Assembly: GCA_019188255.1 (NCBI GenBank)
Contig: JAETXT010000004.1
Location: forward strand, 5,518,001-5,582,000
Length of the DNA: 64,000 bases
Source: Verticillium longisporum
Lineage: Eukaryota; Ascomycota; Sordariomycetes; Glomerellales; Plectosphaerellaceae
Reading direction: 5' to 3'
Shown here: positions 1-12,356 of the stretch, one piece after another
Numbering within the stretch: the stretch's first letter is position 1
Layout of the letters: the number at the start of each line of letters is the position of its first letter
Position numbers and translations under genes: made by a program
Notes under the pieces: generated by a model
Databases searched by the model: none
The model's input: the letters and a program-made list of their open reading frames with translations, nothing else
Told to the model about the DNA's origin: nothing

Positions 1-1882
1 ATGGGGTCAGGGCGCTCAGCAGTCAGCTTCTTGGTGATGAGCTCGTCGAGCCAGCCGGTGGTGATGGTGTTGTCTTCAAAGGCCTCCGTCTCGAGCAGCT
101 TGATAAGGTACTCGACGGTTGTCCTGAAGTCACCACGGATGCTGAGCTCCTTCAGTGCGATGACCATGTGTTTCCTCGACGCGGAGCGGTTCTCGCCGTA
201 CGCGAAGATGTGACCGAACTGTGAATCGGAGAAGCTGTGGATACTGGAGGCGGAACTGACGGAGAAGTAACCCCAGACATTGGAGCTACTCCTGAAGTTC
301 AGGTCGTGCATCACACCGTTGGAAGGCTTGAAGCCCTCACCGGGGTCCTCCGAGGTGATACGGCAGGCCGTGGTGTGGCCCTTGGGACGAGGCCTCCTCT
401 GGGTCTTCTCGCTTCCGGGGTCCTTGAACTCAAAGTCGATTTCGGTCGACGTCTTCGGGTCGACGCCGTACAGCAGACGAATGTCGCGGATCCTGTGCAG
501 GGGAATGCCCATGGCGACCTGCAGCTGGGCGGCGGGCAGGTTGACACCGCTGACCATCTCGGTGGTGGGATGCTCGACCTGAAGACGCGGGTTCAGTTCC
601 AGGAAGTAGAACTTGTCGTCTGAGTGTGAGTAGAGGTACTCGACGGTACCAGCAGACACGTAACCGACGAGCCTGCCAAGACGCACAGCAGCGTTCTCCA
701 TGGCCTTGAACGTCGCGTCCTTGGCAATGGTGACGGGTGCCTCCTCGATAATCTTCTGGTGACGACGCTGCACGGAACAACCTCTGCCGAAGAGGGAGAT
801 GTTGTTGCCGTACTGATCAGCCAGGAGCTGCACCTCCAAATGCCTCGCGTTGCCGGCGAGCTTCATGATGAAGATGGGAGAGCCGGGAATTTCGCTGGCC
901 GCCGCCTTGTACAGCTCCTCAAAGCCTTCCTCGGAAACGACCTTGCGGATGCCCTTGCCACCGCCGCCCTCGGAGGCCTTGACCATGATGGGGAAGCCAA
1001 TGGCCTTGGCCTTCTCGAGGCCCTCCTGCCAGGAGGTGACGCAACCCTGCGCATAGACGTCATCGGCAACAGTGACGATGCCCTTGCTGTCGACCTCGAC
1101 GCTGTCGACGCCAGTTCCTGACCAGGGAATGCAAGGCACGGCCGCGTGCTGCGCGACGATTGTGGAAGAGATCTTGTCTCCGAGAGATCGCATGGCAGAG
1201 CCGGGAGGACCAATGAAGACAATCTTCTTTGGCGAGGCGGCGAGGGATTCGGGGAGCTTGGGGTTCTCGGAAGCGTGGCCCCTACAGACACGGTTAGCCG
1301 GTCGCTCGAGCGACACAATGCAGGCAAATTGTTGCTTACCATCCAGCCCACACGGCGTGGACGTCCATCCGCTCCGCAACATCGACAATCAATTCGACGT
1401 TTGCGTAGTTGTGGTTGTTTGTGCCGCCGGGAACCTCGACGTAGTGGTCGGCCATGCGGATGTAGTCAGCGTTGGCTGCCAGATCCTCGGGCGTGGCCAT
1501 GACGGTGAATGGATGGCGCGCTCGTCGCCAAATGTCTCGTACGCCCATTTTCGCACGGAACGAATCTCCTTGACGGCGGCAATACCGTTGTTGGCGATCA
1601 GGACCTGGTGGGAAACTCGTCAGCAAGGGTCAGACCCGGCGCCTCCGCGGAAAGGGAAGGCAGGGAGCACTGCATCAGGCGATGCGAGGGCAGACGAACA
1701 TTTGTGATGACGGTGTGACCGTCGTTCTCGGCCACGAAATCCTTGACCTTGGATGCGGGCGCATTGGCAAGCTTGTTGCCACCGATGAAGTGGTCGGCGA
1801 TGTTGTGCTTCTCGGCGTACGAGGCCTTGCCGTTGGACTGGGGCACGACGCGGCCTGTGCCGTTTGCCTCGACTTGAGTCAT
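1..1882 (-). CDS. acc1: Acetyl-CoA carboxylase, N-terminal part (gene runs off the left edge)
   Basis: Cytosolic biotin enzyme that makes malonyl-CoA from acetyl-CoA, the committed step of fatty-acid synthesis. About 577 of the usual ~2,280 residues are here. Exons by splice sites and homology: 1882-1700, 1604-1340 and 1281 to the edge. Start ATG at 1882 gives MTQVEANG. Seen motifs: an ADHFIGGN block near residue 30, [16 protein letters not shown] opening the biotin-carboxylase domain, the ATP-grasp glycine loop [13 protein letters not shown], and the signature [14 protein letters not shown]. The window ends just after the biotin-carboxylase C-terminal region; the biotin carrier and carboxyltransferase domains lie outside. 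Exon 2 is 265 nt but must be 266: one base is missing near 1511-1515, where CAGTTC is expected after RAI. Because the gene is essential and otherwise intact, a sequence error is more likely than a mutation. Confidence 0.95.
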
Positions 1883-4800
1883 GGTTGCGGCGACTGTGTG
1901 ATTACAAAAAAAATGTCGAGGAGTGGGAGAAAGAAGGGGACGAGAAGAAGAGGAGGAAGAATAGGCGTGGGAGAAGACGCGGGTATCTAGATGGAGACCG
2001 TCATGAATTTGGGGGCAGGGAGCTTGCGTGGAGCTGTAGTGGGGAGATGGACTTCGAGGCGTGGACGGTTGGTGTGTGTGGTTTCGTGGGTTGAGGGTCG
2101 AGACGAGTTGTAGCGGGGGAACTCTACACTCGACGTGCTCGAAAGTCTCTGGGAGGTGAATTTGGAGAGTTTGACAGAGTCGGTCTCGAGGGGAGAGGAG
2201 GTGTTGGGTTGATGAATGTTCGAGCAGAGCGAGGACTCGGTCCGGGACTAGGGGGGCGGGGGCAAGGGGTGTGTGTGTTAGCAAAAAGTTTCCCGTCCGC
2301 CAGGTCGCATCTTCTGTTGGGGAAATGTCCAGGTGCCGCTAATTGGGCATGGGGCCGGGGGGTGTGGTTCCTGGGATCTTGGGATGCTGGGCTGCTGGGA
2401 CCCGAATGGACCCTGCTCTCTCTCTCTCTCTGTCTCGTCCCGGCCGCTCTCCAAGCCGGACAAGGGGGGCGGACCACCGCCCCCAAGACCAACAACACTG
2501 GATGCTGATCTCCCTTGGGTTCTTTGGCTAGTCCTGTGGCATGCATTGTTCATGGGGCGTCATGTTCCAACCCACGCCCCACGACACTGGTGGCAGGTAG
2601 CCTGGGAATGCAATACGGAGGCCGAGTGAGGGAGAGGGCAGGTCAGACAGCTCGTGGGGGCTGTTGATGGGCCAGGCTGCCGAAACTTTCCATGGTGACA
2701 GTGGTGAATTAGAGCCCAAGATGTATTTACCTGACGTTGTGCCTCGCTGTCGAGGGGTCACTTGGGACGATTTCAAGGTGCGAATCAAAGTAGCTGGATA
2801 GGCGACCCACCACTGTAGAGCTCAGTCAAGGCAACAAATGTAGAGAAAGTTGGTCTAGGTCAATGGTGAGAGGCAAAGGGACGAGGCAGCAGATTGTAGA
2901 TGTAACGCAGGTACGGGCCAGCCTTCCCTTGAAGCACCTAGGCAGACAGGCTGGTGGTATATAAGGCAAGTCGGCAGCTGAGCCATACGACCCACGGTCT
3001 GACGACATGCAGCGGCTGACGTTCGTCGACCAACACAGCGCAACGCGATTGCAATCGCAGCGTTGTATAGATGCAGTTCTGTGATGCCGTGCTTACCGCC
3101 TTCTGCATAGGTAGGTGATGTCTTGACTGTCTAGCAGTGCTGTGGCCGTTGCTGAGGTAGGCAGGTAGGTACATCTATCTGGCAAGACCCAACCAATGGC
3201 GGGGTGAAGATGCTGGGAGGCCCTGCCAGCCTTACACCACTCTCAAGGTACTTTGGTAGGTAGATGCCCATTCACACAGGTATCAGCATGCAAGACGACA
3301 GGTGGATTCATTGTTCGGTCGTTCATCGGCAACGTGCTGCATAGCCTCCTCCCGCACTTCATGAAATCGGGCCTGGCAATTTCCATTTCACTGGGGGTTG
3401 AGGGGGGGGGATAGTAATCGGGTCCAAAAAGACGGACGGAAGCCGGCTGCGCCAAACCTGGACCCCCGGCTGCAGTTGATCGGGTCCTTATCGATTGTGC
3501 AAGCCAAGCCAAGCGAAATCCCCCCCTCCTTCTCTCCCCCAATCCTTGTCGTTGTATTTGTGCCCCAGGATTTCGGAGCTCCCGTTGAGAAAACGTTCCC
3601 CTCGGTTCGTCACCAATTTTCTCTGGCAACCTGTCAGAGCTGGGTGATGGCCCAATTGGCCCCCTCAGCTCGTGGCACAAGCAGGAGTGGGATGGCCAGG
3701 TACGAGCATTTGATACATCAGATACATGACCATTCAGATGTCTCGCCTTGCAACATGGCTGCCGCCTGTCTCGCCTCTCGCGCCTGTGCTCCCAATGCAA
3801 CCGATACAGGTCAATTCTCCCAGGGATGCATGAGCTTGTCAGTGCCAGTCCGCAAAACGGGCAGCAGTCAAGGCAGCAGCAGGTAGTGTACCGTGTAGTA
3901 CCACCCTCAACAACCCGTTCAAGCCCACATCGCGCCCAGGCCCAAACAGGTCTAGTGTGACGTCAGCTGGTCGGCATTCTTCTCTAAAAATCCTCCCGAA
4001 CCCATCGACATCCATCCCTATGCAGTGTCATCTCTCAACTGACATGAAAGCGGCGGACCCCCCTCAACCTCGCCCCAGACCAGAGGGATCCTGATAAGAA
4101 TTCTGCAATCGCATGCATGGCTTCTCGTCACACGTAGCAGACAGCTCGCCCACGTTTTCGAGCGAGGGGGACACCCTCTCGGCCCAACAAGAGCAAAGCG
4201 ACCCGTCAATTACCCATGCCCAGGCCTCCACCCCTGGTTCCGGTACGTATTGCCTGGGTTTTTGGGGTGGTCCCCTGAGCCCCACCCGCAGATCCCCAAC
4301 ATCTTGTCCGCCGCGTCCATCCGGTGCCCCTCTCTCGTTCTGAGAAGACAAGCAGCTCTTTCTGTGAGCGTGTGTGTCTCATTCATCAGCGCGTCCGCCC
4401 AGCCACAGGGTGATTCCCCGAGCACGGCTATTTGTTCTGCCCCTGTCGGCTTTGGGCCCTGCCCGCTAAGCCAAAAGCTGCGCGTTTACTACATGTACAC
4501 AGCTGATGTACCCAGAGCTCGCTCTTCCACCTCTATTCTCAGGCCTGAGACAACCCCTCCAACTAGTCTCCACCAGATATTTGAGAGCCCAATAACCAAC
4601 ATGGGCAGAACAAATAACTGTACACTCCATTCCAACCCCCCCCTAAGAAAAAGTCGCCGGCTGCGTGGTTCCCTCCCCTACCCGTCCCGGCCGCGGCGCC
4701 ACTCGCTGAGCCCGCCCGCGGACTTCCGTTCGTCCTTTCTTTCGCTGCCCTCGGCCGTCCGCGGATTGGAGTCACTCTATTGCATTTCCATTTCGGACCT

Positions 4801-5872
4801 CAAATTTGAGCTTTGCCCCGTTTCGGTGGCGCAGGCTGGGGGAGCTTGGGAAAAGGGGAGAAGGCTAAATCAATCAACCAACCGATGGGTCTCTCGGCAT
4901 CGGGCTTGCGTCGATCGATCGGGCGCATCGCATCGGTCCTTGACGCTGTCTGTGATGTGTCCTGGCTATGTGTGCCGAAGCTCAGAGGTCCGTCGTCTGT
5001 CCAATGCCACGATGCCGGATATGTCTCGTTCGTGAGCTCGCTTGCCATGGGCTTTTTGATTAATTTGCTTCGTTCTTCGTTGCAACACGGGAATCTTGCG
5101 GCCGAGTGTCATTTCTTGGGGAGGTTGAATTCTACGTTGCGACTCCTACCTCCTTGCTCACCTTGTATATCCTTGATGGTAATGATTGGGCCCGACGCCA
5201 CGATGTCAACCGCCCGAATCACTTCCGTCACTTCCAGACTGCAACTCTCTCACTGACTTGGAAAGCCAATTCAGCAATGTGTATCATATTGCTGTATATT
5301 CTGCTCTGTCGTAATCTGCCCAGTTGACTTGACCCGCGAGGCCAGTCGCATGACTCAGCCGCCAATCTCAACATCGTCACGGCAAGCATCGCATCCTCAT
5401 CATCACACTGTAGCACGCACGTGCATCCTCGTCAACTTCAATCCTTCATTCTGCCCTGCGGGCCTAGCAGCTAAACATCAGCATCTGCCCAACCAAACGA
5501 CCAGAAAACAAGAACAAGCCGCCTGCCGATCCATTGCCTGTATTTGCCCCCCACCCCTTTCCCGCTCGTAATAAATCATGCTGGCTCCTCCCTCCCACCC
5601 TTCATGCTCCCATCGCCGTAATCGTCAAGAAGAAGAAAAAAGGGAGGTAGTTCGACAAAGGAAAGAATTATAAGCGACTGGTACCGCCCGCCCTAACGCG
5701 CGGCGGCTTGGATTTATGTAGAGTAAGGGGTATGTGATGTATGTGTGTGTGTGGAAAAAGAGGGGGTATTCAAGCACCGCTGGTGATCCTTCCTCCTCCT
5801 CCTCCTTCTCGTCCTGCTGGGGTATCTTCAGTGTCTCGGTCCGCACCTCTCGCCGTCTCTGTCCCGTGATAA
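1883..5872. other. 4 kb spacer upstream of acc1
   Basis: No gene can be supported here. It probably holds the acc1 5' leader and promoter, including a pyrimidine (CT) tract near 2417-2437, and the 3' end of nudE at the far side. Open frames of up to 260 codons (for example 4250-5035, plus strand) have compositionally biased, non-homologous translations. Runs of TAGGTAGGTAC-type sequence occur near 3150-3175 and 3250-3265. Confidence 0.6.
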
Positions 5873-7762
5873 TTAATAAGTCTCCTCCTCAAGGCTCTCT
5901 GGTGCGCCGACAGCCGACCGTCGCACAGAGGCTCGGAGGTCGACACCGCTGCTCGTCCGCCGCGTCGAGGGTCCGCTGCCGCTCTGCCGCCTGCCAGGCA
6001 TGGGGATGCTGCTGGCACCGCCGTCCGTGTCAAAGCGCGAGTACGTTCCTCTGCGGCTGGGCGTGCGCAGCTCACCCGCAGCTGCGGCATCTTCGTCCGC
6101 CTCGTCCATATCGATGCGGGAGATGCTCGCCGAGTGGCCGTGCATGCCGATCGAACTCCTCGGTCGGCCGAGAGGCGTTCGTGCGCCGGAGAGACTGGAG
6201 CGGCTCATGGGCCTTGGTGGTGGGATCATCTCAGTGCGACTCGCCGGGCGTGCGTAGGAGGACAGGCTGGCGCGTGAACTGGGTCGTGAGATGGAAGCAT
6301 CCGAATCGGCGCCAGGAGGGTTGCGATTCGGAAGGGGCCCGAACGAGAGACGGCTGATGCCCGACGCGCTAGGTCGAGACATGTGCCTGGATCCAGTGGT
6401 TGAGGTGCTGTGTGTGGAGTTGCGGGGTTCGTGGGCGTGGGTTCGTCGCCGACAATGGAGCTTGTGGCGGAGGAGGAGCCAATAGTGCGCTTGCGAGAAC
6501 GGATCGTAACCGTCGAAGGAACATTGCTGGAGCCGTTGACAGATGAACGGGGAGATGCCCTGGGAGGCGTGTTGACGGGCGCAGGCAGCCTGGAGCGAGC
6601 TGACTGGACGCGGGCTTCGAGGCGCTGCATTTGCGCGGTGAGGGAGCGGATGTGTGTGAGAGAGTTGGACGCCGGGATGCGATGGGAGGCGGCTCGGGCC
6701 GTGGTTCGCGGGGCAGGCGTGCGGGTGGCTGACGTTGCAGTGACAGAGCGGCCGACCGGCCTGCTCGTCGTGGAAGAAGCAAAGTTGGACCTCGGCTTTG
6801 GCGTGATGCTGTGGTCGGCAGAAGGAAGTCGGGACTTGCGGGTGGACGGCGCGGGTGTCTTGGCGACCGGCTTCGTAGCGGGTTTCCTGGCCGAAGGAGC
6901 AGGCGCCGAGACGTCGGACATGGGAGGCGAAGGAGGGTCGTGAGAGTGCAGCGCCTTCGAGGCACGCAGCTGGGCCGTGTCGGGAGGCGTCGTGATGAGA
7001 GGGGAGCTGGCTGTTGAATTGGGCGAGGCATCGATGGTCTTGTCAAAGGTGGGCGATTCGAGGGTGGACATGTCGGTGGAAATGTGGGACAGGTGACGGT
7101 CCTCCTGCTTCTTGATCTTGTCCTGGAGCAACTCGGCCTCAATCTTGAGGTCGGAAAGTTCCTCGCGCAGGCGCTGGGCCTCGATGCGAAGAGTCTCGCG
7201 CTCGCGGTCGGCCAGCTTGATCTCCTCCTCCATCAGAACACCACGCTCGATAGCAACGTTGTATTTGCTTTCAAGGTCCTCCAGGGAAGACGTCGTGTTG
7301 CGGGCTTGCCTCTCAAAGTCATCGTTGGCCACTTCGATATCGCGAAGCTTCATCGTCAAACTCCTGTTGGCATCACGGAGGGTCGTCACCTCCTTCTCGA
7401 GAAGATTCTGCGCCGCGTTGGCCTCAGCCTTGGACTGCTTGCACTTGGCCTGGACTAGCATGTCAGCACTTCATTATGCTGAGGGGGGGGTTGCCCCTCT
7501 ACTTCGGCGAGCAAAGGGATGAGCCAAAACGCACCTTCCACTCCTCCACCTCGAATGCAAGGCTCTCCGCCTTCTCCTGGAGCCCACGCTCCCTCTTTTC
7601 AGCCTGCTCGATATCCTTCTCGAGCTCCTGCTCAAGTTCCTTGCTCGATTCTCTGAACTCAGCGAGCTCCTGCTCGAGCACCTCATACTGCGACTTGTAC
7701 CACGACAAGGAGTCCTCGGCGGAGGCAGACTCGCCAGGCGGCGACGAAGGTGGTTCGGCCAT
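5873..7762 (-). CDS. nudE: Nuclear distribution protein nudE (ro-11-like)
   Basis: Cytoplasmic dynein regulator that binds the LIS1 homologue (NudF) and dynein in nuclear migration. Exon 1 is 7762-7535 (76 codons), the intron is 7534-7450, and exon 2 is 7449-5873. Residues ~20-190 are a long heptad coiled coil, starting [17 protein letters not shown], the conserved LIS1/dynein-binding part. The C-terminal half is Ser/Pro/Arg-rich and disordered, with family motifs [29 protein letters not shown] and [13 protein letters not shown]. Exon 2 is 1577 nt and needs 1578. The frame that carries the coiled coil must move by one base near 6420-6460, beside a GGGG run at 6424-6427, to reach the conserved tail; one missing base in that run restores it. 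Predicted length is then about 601 residues. The tail match makes the shift certain; its exact position is inferred. Confidence 0.93.
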
Positions 7763-9153
7763 GGTTGGTGTTCAGCGCGCGTTGTCGAAGGCGCTGGCTT
7801 GGAATCGCATGTGAAACCGTTGGAAGGCAGGGATGACGACGCTGTTCGGGGGTCGTCGGTCGGTCAGTTGCGCTGCGGACCGAAAATGGTGATAATGGTT
7901 GGAAATGCGGCCAAACATAAGAGATGCTGTCAAAACGGTCGAGATGCTCTGGCGACGTGGTCTGTCGCTGGCGATAGGTGTCAGGTCCGTTTGGTAGGAA
8001 ATTGCGGGATTGGGTTTCGGAATGGACCCAAGGGCGGTGGTTGGGGTGCACGCCAATATCGAGGGGGCGGGATGCACCTCGAGCTGCGATCGGTCGCAGC
8101 GGTCGTTTGGTGTCGAGGGTTGTCGCGTGTCGGTTTGTCGACGGTCGTATCACGGGCGGCTGACTTACCTATGCCGCTGCCGTGTTGTCGCTAGGCGTAT
8201 GTCGCGATGTTGTCGCGAGGGTTGTCGATGTAGAAGGGAGTCTTGTCAGGCCGCATCCGAAAGCCAAATGACTGCGATCAATGTTGATTGTGGATCGCTC
8301 CGGGCCTCCTTTGCGCTGGCATCGCGCCTTTCCTAATGGGGCTTAGCTCCGTCACTTGCTACCACGGGCAACCCACAGCGCACGAGCCACAAGCGTGTTT
8401 ATCCCTTCTCACTTTCCATGTCTCTCTCTAGCCACAATTAGCAGCTTCCTTTCAACAAACCCGCGACGCCTTTGAACAGCATCAGCAGCACCAGCATGAC
8501 CCCTCTGCCTGTGTTGTACATCTCGCTTCTCTTCTTGGTCATCGACTGAGTTCCTTCGTTTTTCCGGGCAGCATGATCGATCGTCGGATTTCTGACATCA
8601 ACTCGAGACACTCGCTTATTGGATGGCACACTCCAGATCAGACCCACGAGCCGCTGCCTGGTCTCACCGCCAAATCCAACGCTGCCCGTTCATGCAGCTC
8701 AATGCACATGCCCGACCTGAGATCTAGGCGTCGATTGGCTTGGCGTTCGACAGGTCCTCGTTGTGGTATGTCGTAGAGTGCCAGCCACAATCAAGTTGCG
8801 GCTGTGTCTTGCAATTGTTTTTTCAAGGCGCTTCAGATGTTTTGACAGACCTCAGTTGCCAATCAGGCTGGAGGAGGAATCTTGATCTACTATGCGAAAC
8901 AGTCCCGAAGAAACTCTTTGCTATGACATGGTTCGGCTCCTGGTATCACTCATTTAAATTGATCTTCAACCTTTGCTGATATACGGATGACTTCAGTGGG
9001 AAGTCATGTACCGGTTTCTTTGCTCTGCGGAGAATCATATCTCTATGAGAATGACGACAGCAACAAGTACTCGCAAGGCAGATGAATTGACAATCCGCCT
9101 TTCGTCTCTCGATGCTCGTGTCTACCACATACAAAAAGTCTCCCCATCTTGGC
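7763..9153. other. Spacer between nudE and the orphan gene
   Basis: Presumed nudE promoter and 5' leader, plus the 3' flank of the 9154-12356 gene. No gene, RNA or repeat of note was found. Short open frames around 7799-8336 are GC-skewed and lack any recognisable domain. Confidence 0.5.
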
Positions 9154-12100
9154 TCACTGGCCACCATGTCCCTGCAGGATATGCTGAATACGCAACTCGA
9201 ACGCCTCCCAATCAGCCTTTTGCTGTTCCTGAAAAATCCTCTGTTCCTCCTGAATCATTCTGACGAGCTCCGTTCTTTCCATTTGCGCCCGATCCTCCAC
9301 GATGGACGCCTCAGCAGCAACAACAGGCTGCACCATGCTGGCAACAGGAGCAATAGCACCACCGCTGCCTTGAGAAACGAGAGCCTCGCGCATAGCCTCT
9401 GTCATCATGGGTGGAGGCTGTTCAGTCGTGGGGCCATAGAGATCGAGGCAGCTCGCCTTGCTGCTCTTTCGCTTCTTGCTCGTGCGGCGGCTGGGCTGTT
9501 GTTTGGTGCCCAGGTCAGCCGTGTCCCCCGCATGGTCATCGATATCGCCTTGAGCAGTGCCGATGTGATGGCCTTTGAAGGGCGAGATACAACCACCGCT
9601 GCTGCTCGAACCGTAAGTGGGGGAGTTCTGCTGAACCCAGGTGCCCACGTTGGATTCGGGATACTGAGACGTGTTGGCGGTTAACCGTTCCGCGGACTGC
9701 GGGGTTGGAAGAGCATTGGCACGGACGAAGCCCATGCTGGCGAGTTGAGCATCGGTGGTGTCGTTCAAGTACGCAACCTGACTAGCCTCCCAGAGGCGGG
9801 GGTCAATAGCGATGTCGGAGTTGGTGGTGTCCATACCAACTGCATTGGCCGCGTCATGGGGCACATTTTGTTCTCCCCTGGCGGAGAAGTTATGCTGAAT
9901 AGGGGTGTTAATGAAACCCCCCTCAGGATGGCTGTTGTAGTTATTTGCTACCCCTCCATGGCAGAAGAGGTTGTTATTATGCTGCTGTCCGTCGAGGTTC
10001 ATGGCAGGATGAACCCCTGCAGGCGACGAGTTGTAGCCATGGTGCGAGCCACGATCGTGCTGAAGCGAATTGCCCTGAAGATGCTGAGGCGGGCAGTTGA
10101 TGACTTGGTTCGATCCTTGGTGGAACCTGGGTGGCACAATGGGGTAATCATGAGTTTCACTGGTGGTAGCGTGACCCTGCGCTGATGGGTTGTTGATGAA
10201 GCCTTTGTTGCTCTGGATCGGGGCCATCGAGTGGCTGATAGAACCCTGGACGTTGCTGCTGTTGAACGCGGTGGCAACCACGACATTGAATCCCCTTGGC
10301 TGAGCAGAAGATCGGTTGGCGTGTGGTTCGGTAATGTAGTTGCCAGGGTTCTCCTTCATATCAGCTTGAACCATGAGGTCCGGAGAGAAAGTACGGGGAC
10401 ATTTCACTGGTGACACAGAACCAGAGAATTGCACTGTGGTCGAGTTTGCAGCAGCTGCAGCACCGTTCTTGCGCATCCGAGCAGCCTCGCTTTCGGCGAG
10501 TGACTTGAGCAGAGCCTGCTGACGTTTGTTTGCGGCGGCACTGTCGACAGAGTTGCGGCCCTTCTTCTTGCTCTTGGTAGTTTTCTTGCCGTCTTTGCTA
10601 TAGCCCTCATAGTTTTGCACACTCGTAACAACGGTGACATTGTTTGTTCCGCCTGTGGGCAGCGCAAGCTGTGACACGCCCGCTAGCGCAGCGTTGTCGT
10701 TATAGCCATGCTCAGGGGCTTTCCCAGTGCGACTCACAGCCCCAGAAACGCCAGCGCGAAGATTCTGGGAGAAACTCTGAACATCCCCTGAGACCAAGAT
10801 TGAATTAGCCATCAGAGGTACGCGAGGAACGGCGATGGGCTGGGGAGGCTGACGCTGGGCTTTCTTGGCCTGCTGCTGTGGGTGGAATGCTGGAGGGTCA
10901 GGAGTGACTAGTACTGTTGCAGCTTGAGGAGGAACTACAGAAGTGAGTTGCCCCTGTTCACCCTCATCGCCGCAGAAAGTGACGTCCTCGAAATCGAAGC
11001 TGATCTCTCCGCTATCGGTCTGTTCAAGATGGCTTATGTTGGGGTTGACGTTGAAAGATGTTTGAGCGTTCTAAGCTCCGACTTCAACATGTCCCTGTCC
11101 TGGGGTCTGCGAGGACATGCTTGCGACACCCGCCTGAGTTGAGTTGGCAGTGGTGCAATTCCCGCCTGGCTGCTTGGCGGTCATGCTTAAGTCTGCCTCC
11201 CCGGCGGTATCATACCAATCAGGCCTAGGGTCCGGGTAGTATTTGGTCGTTGAGCTGTTGATCACAGCTTCAGGCTCGGAAGAAGTAATGCTGGCGAAAT
11301 TGGTATCTTGACCATCATCGCCAAAGAGCGATCCATCATCGTCACAGATTACATCAGCAACCGGAATAGACTTGACAGTAATGCTGTCGGCGTGGGTTCC
11401 GGTCATCCCATCAGAAAAATTTCCCTCTTGCCCCATTGTGTGCTTGACGAGCTCTTCAGCTGTTAGATCGCGATACACGGGGCCGGCAATGGTCTCCTTT
11501 AGTCTAAATCAGCCACGTAAAGTTGAGGTACGCAAACAAGGCCTTAAGCACTTACCAAAGGAGTCATGTGAGGGTTCACCGCGTGAGGAGCAATGAGCTG
11601 TCGATGGATATTGTTCCTCTCGTTATAGTTCGTGAGGTACGTATTGAACCACTGAACAATGGGCATGAGACCAGGCGCGTAGAAGTTGGAGACCCAATCA
11701 CAGTTTCGAAGGGTTGTTCTGGGGATCTTGTTGGCCGAAGGCTGTGTGAGGCTTTTCTTGCAAGCTGGGTTAGGGCAAGGGTAGTCGTAGACCTTGAATG
11801 ACCCGACGCGCTTGAAGGGGCACTCCTCGTAATCGAAGACCGGAACAGGAGTATCCCGTGGTAGAAAACAAGAGAAGTCTTGCCAATGAGTCTGAACCCC
11901 CTCTTTCTCGAGCTCTTGAAGCCCAAAACACTTGAGAGCATAGGCCTCGCACCGCTGAATGAGGGCGTTCGTGGCTATTTTCGTGTCACAGAAGAAGCAG
12001 AGAATGTCTCCAACGTGGCACATCACGATGGACGTTATCTTCTCTCGACTCAACAGCAGATGGATCTCATACAGGTCAACTTCCTTTGATGACAGCACAA

Positions 12101-12356
12101 CGATAGTATGAAGGAAGTTAATTTGTCCTGCTACGAGTCAGAAGCGATTTTTGGGTGCCAATACAATGGCGCTCGAGGGCGTACCTGAGGATCAAGCTTG
12201 TTATGCAAGTTGAAAGACTGTCTGAGCCTCGCTAGACGGCTCAAACGATGGAGAAGTCAAATCTCGGATTGCGCGGAAGACGACCAGCTCTTCGCGTGCC
12301 AATCTGGTAACGGAGTAATGATGAATTCGTGTATGGGTCCAGACACGAATGGGTAT
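9154..12356 (-). CDS. Orphan Q/N-rich protein, reading frame interrupted
   Basis: Not a family I recognise. Inferred pieces: 12356-12185; 12127-11556, which contains conserved-looking Cys pairs (CFFC, CPNPAC) and a globular LSSKEVDLYEIHLLLSREK segment; and 11496-9154, which is Asn/Gln/Ser-rich and low-complexity with a basic SRRTSKKRKSSK patch and a Glu/Gln coiled coil at the C-terminus. Introns: 12184-12128 (GTACGC...CTGAC...CAG) and 11555-11497 (GTAAGT...AAG). Problems: there is no in-frame ATG at the 5' end (ATA at 12356 sits where a Met would fit), and in-frame stops occur at 12201-12203, 12192-12194 and 11071-11073, with coding-like sequence on both sides of each. Either this is a decayed gene, or base errors plus mis-chosen introns explain it. 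The Q/N-rich tail could be an aggregation-prone or transcription-related region; that is only inference. Confidence 0.55.

Noticed and set aside
4250..5035. 261-codon open frame on the plus strand upstream of acc1
   Set aside because: Ser/Pro/Arg-rich translation with no conserved feature, in a region best explained as promoter and leader.
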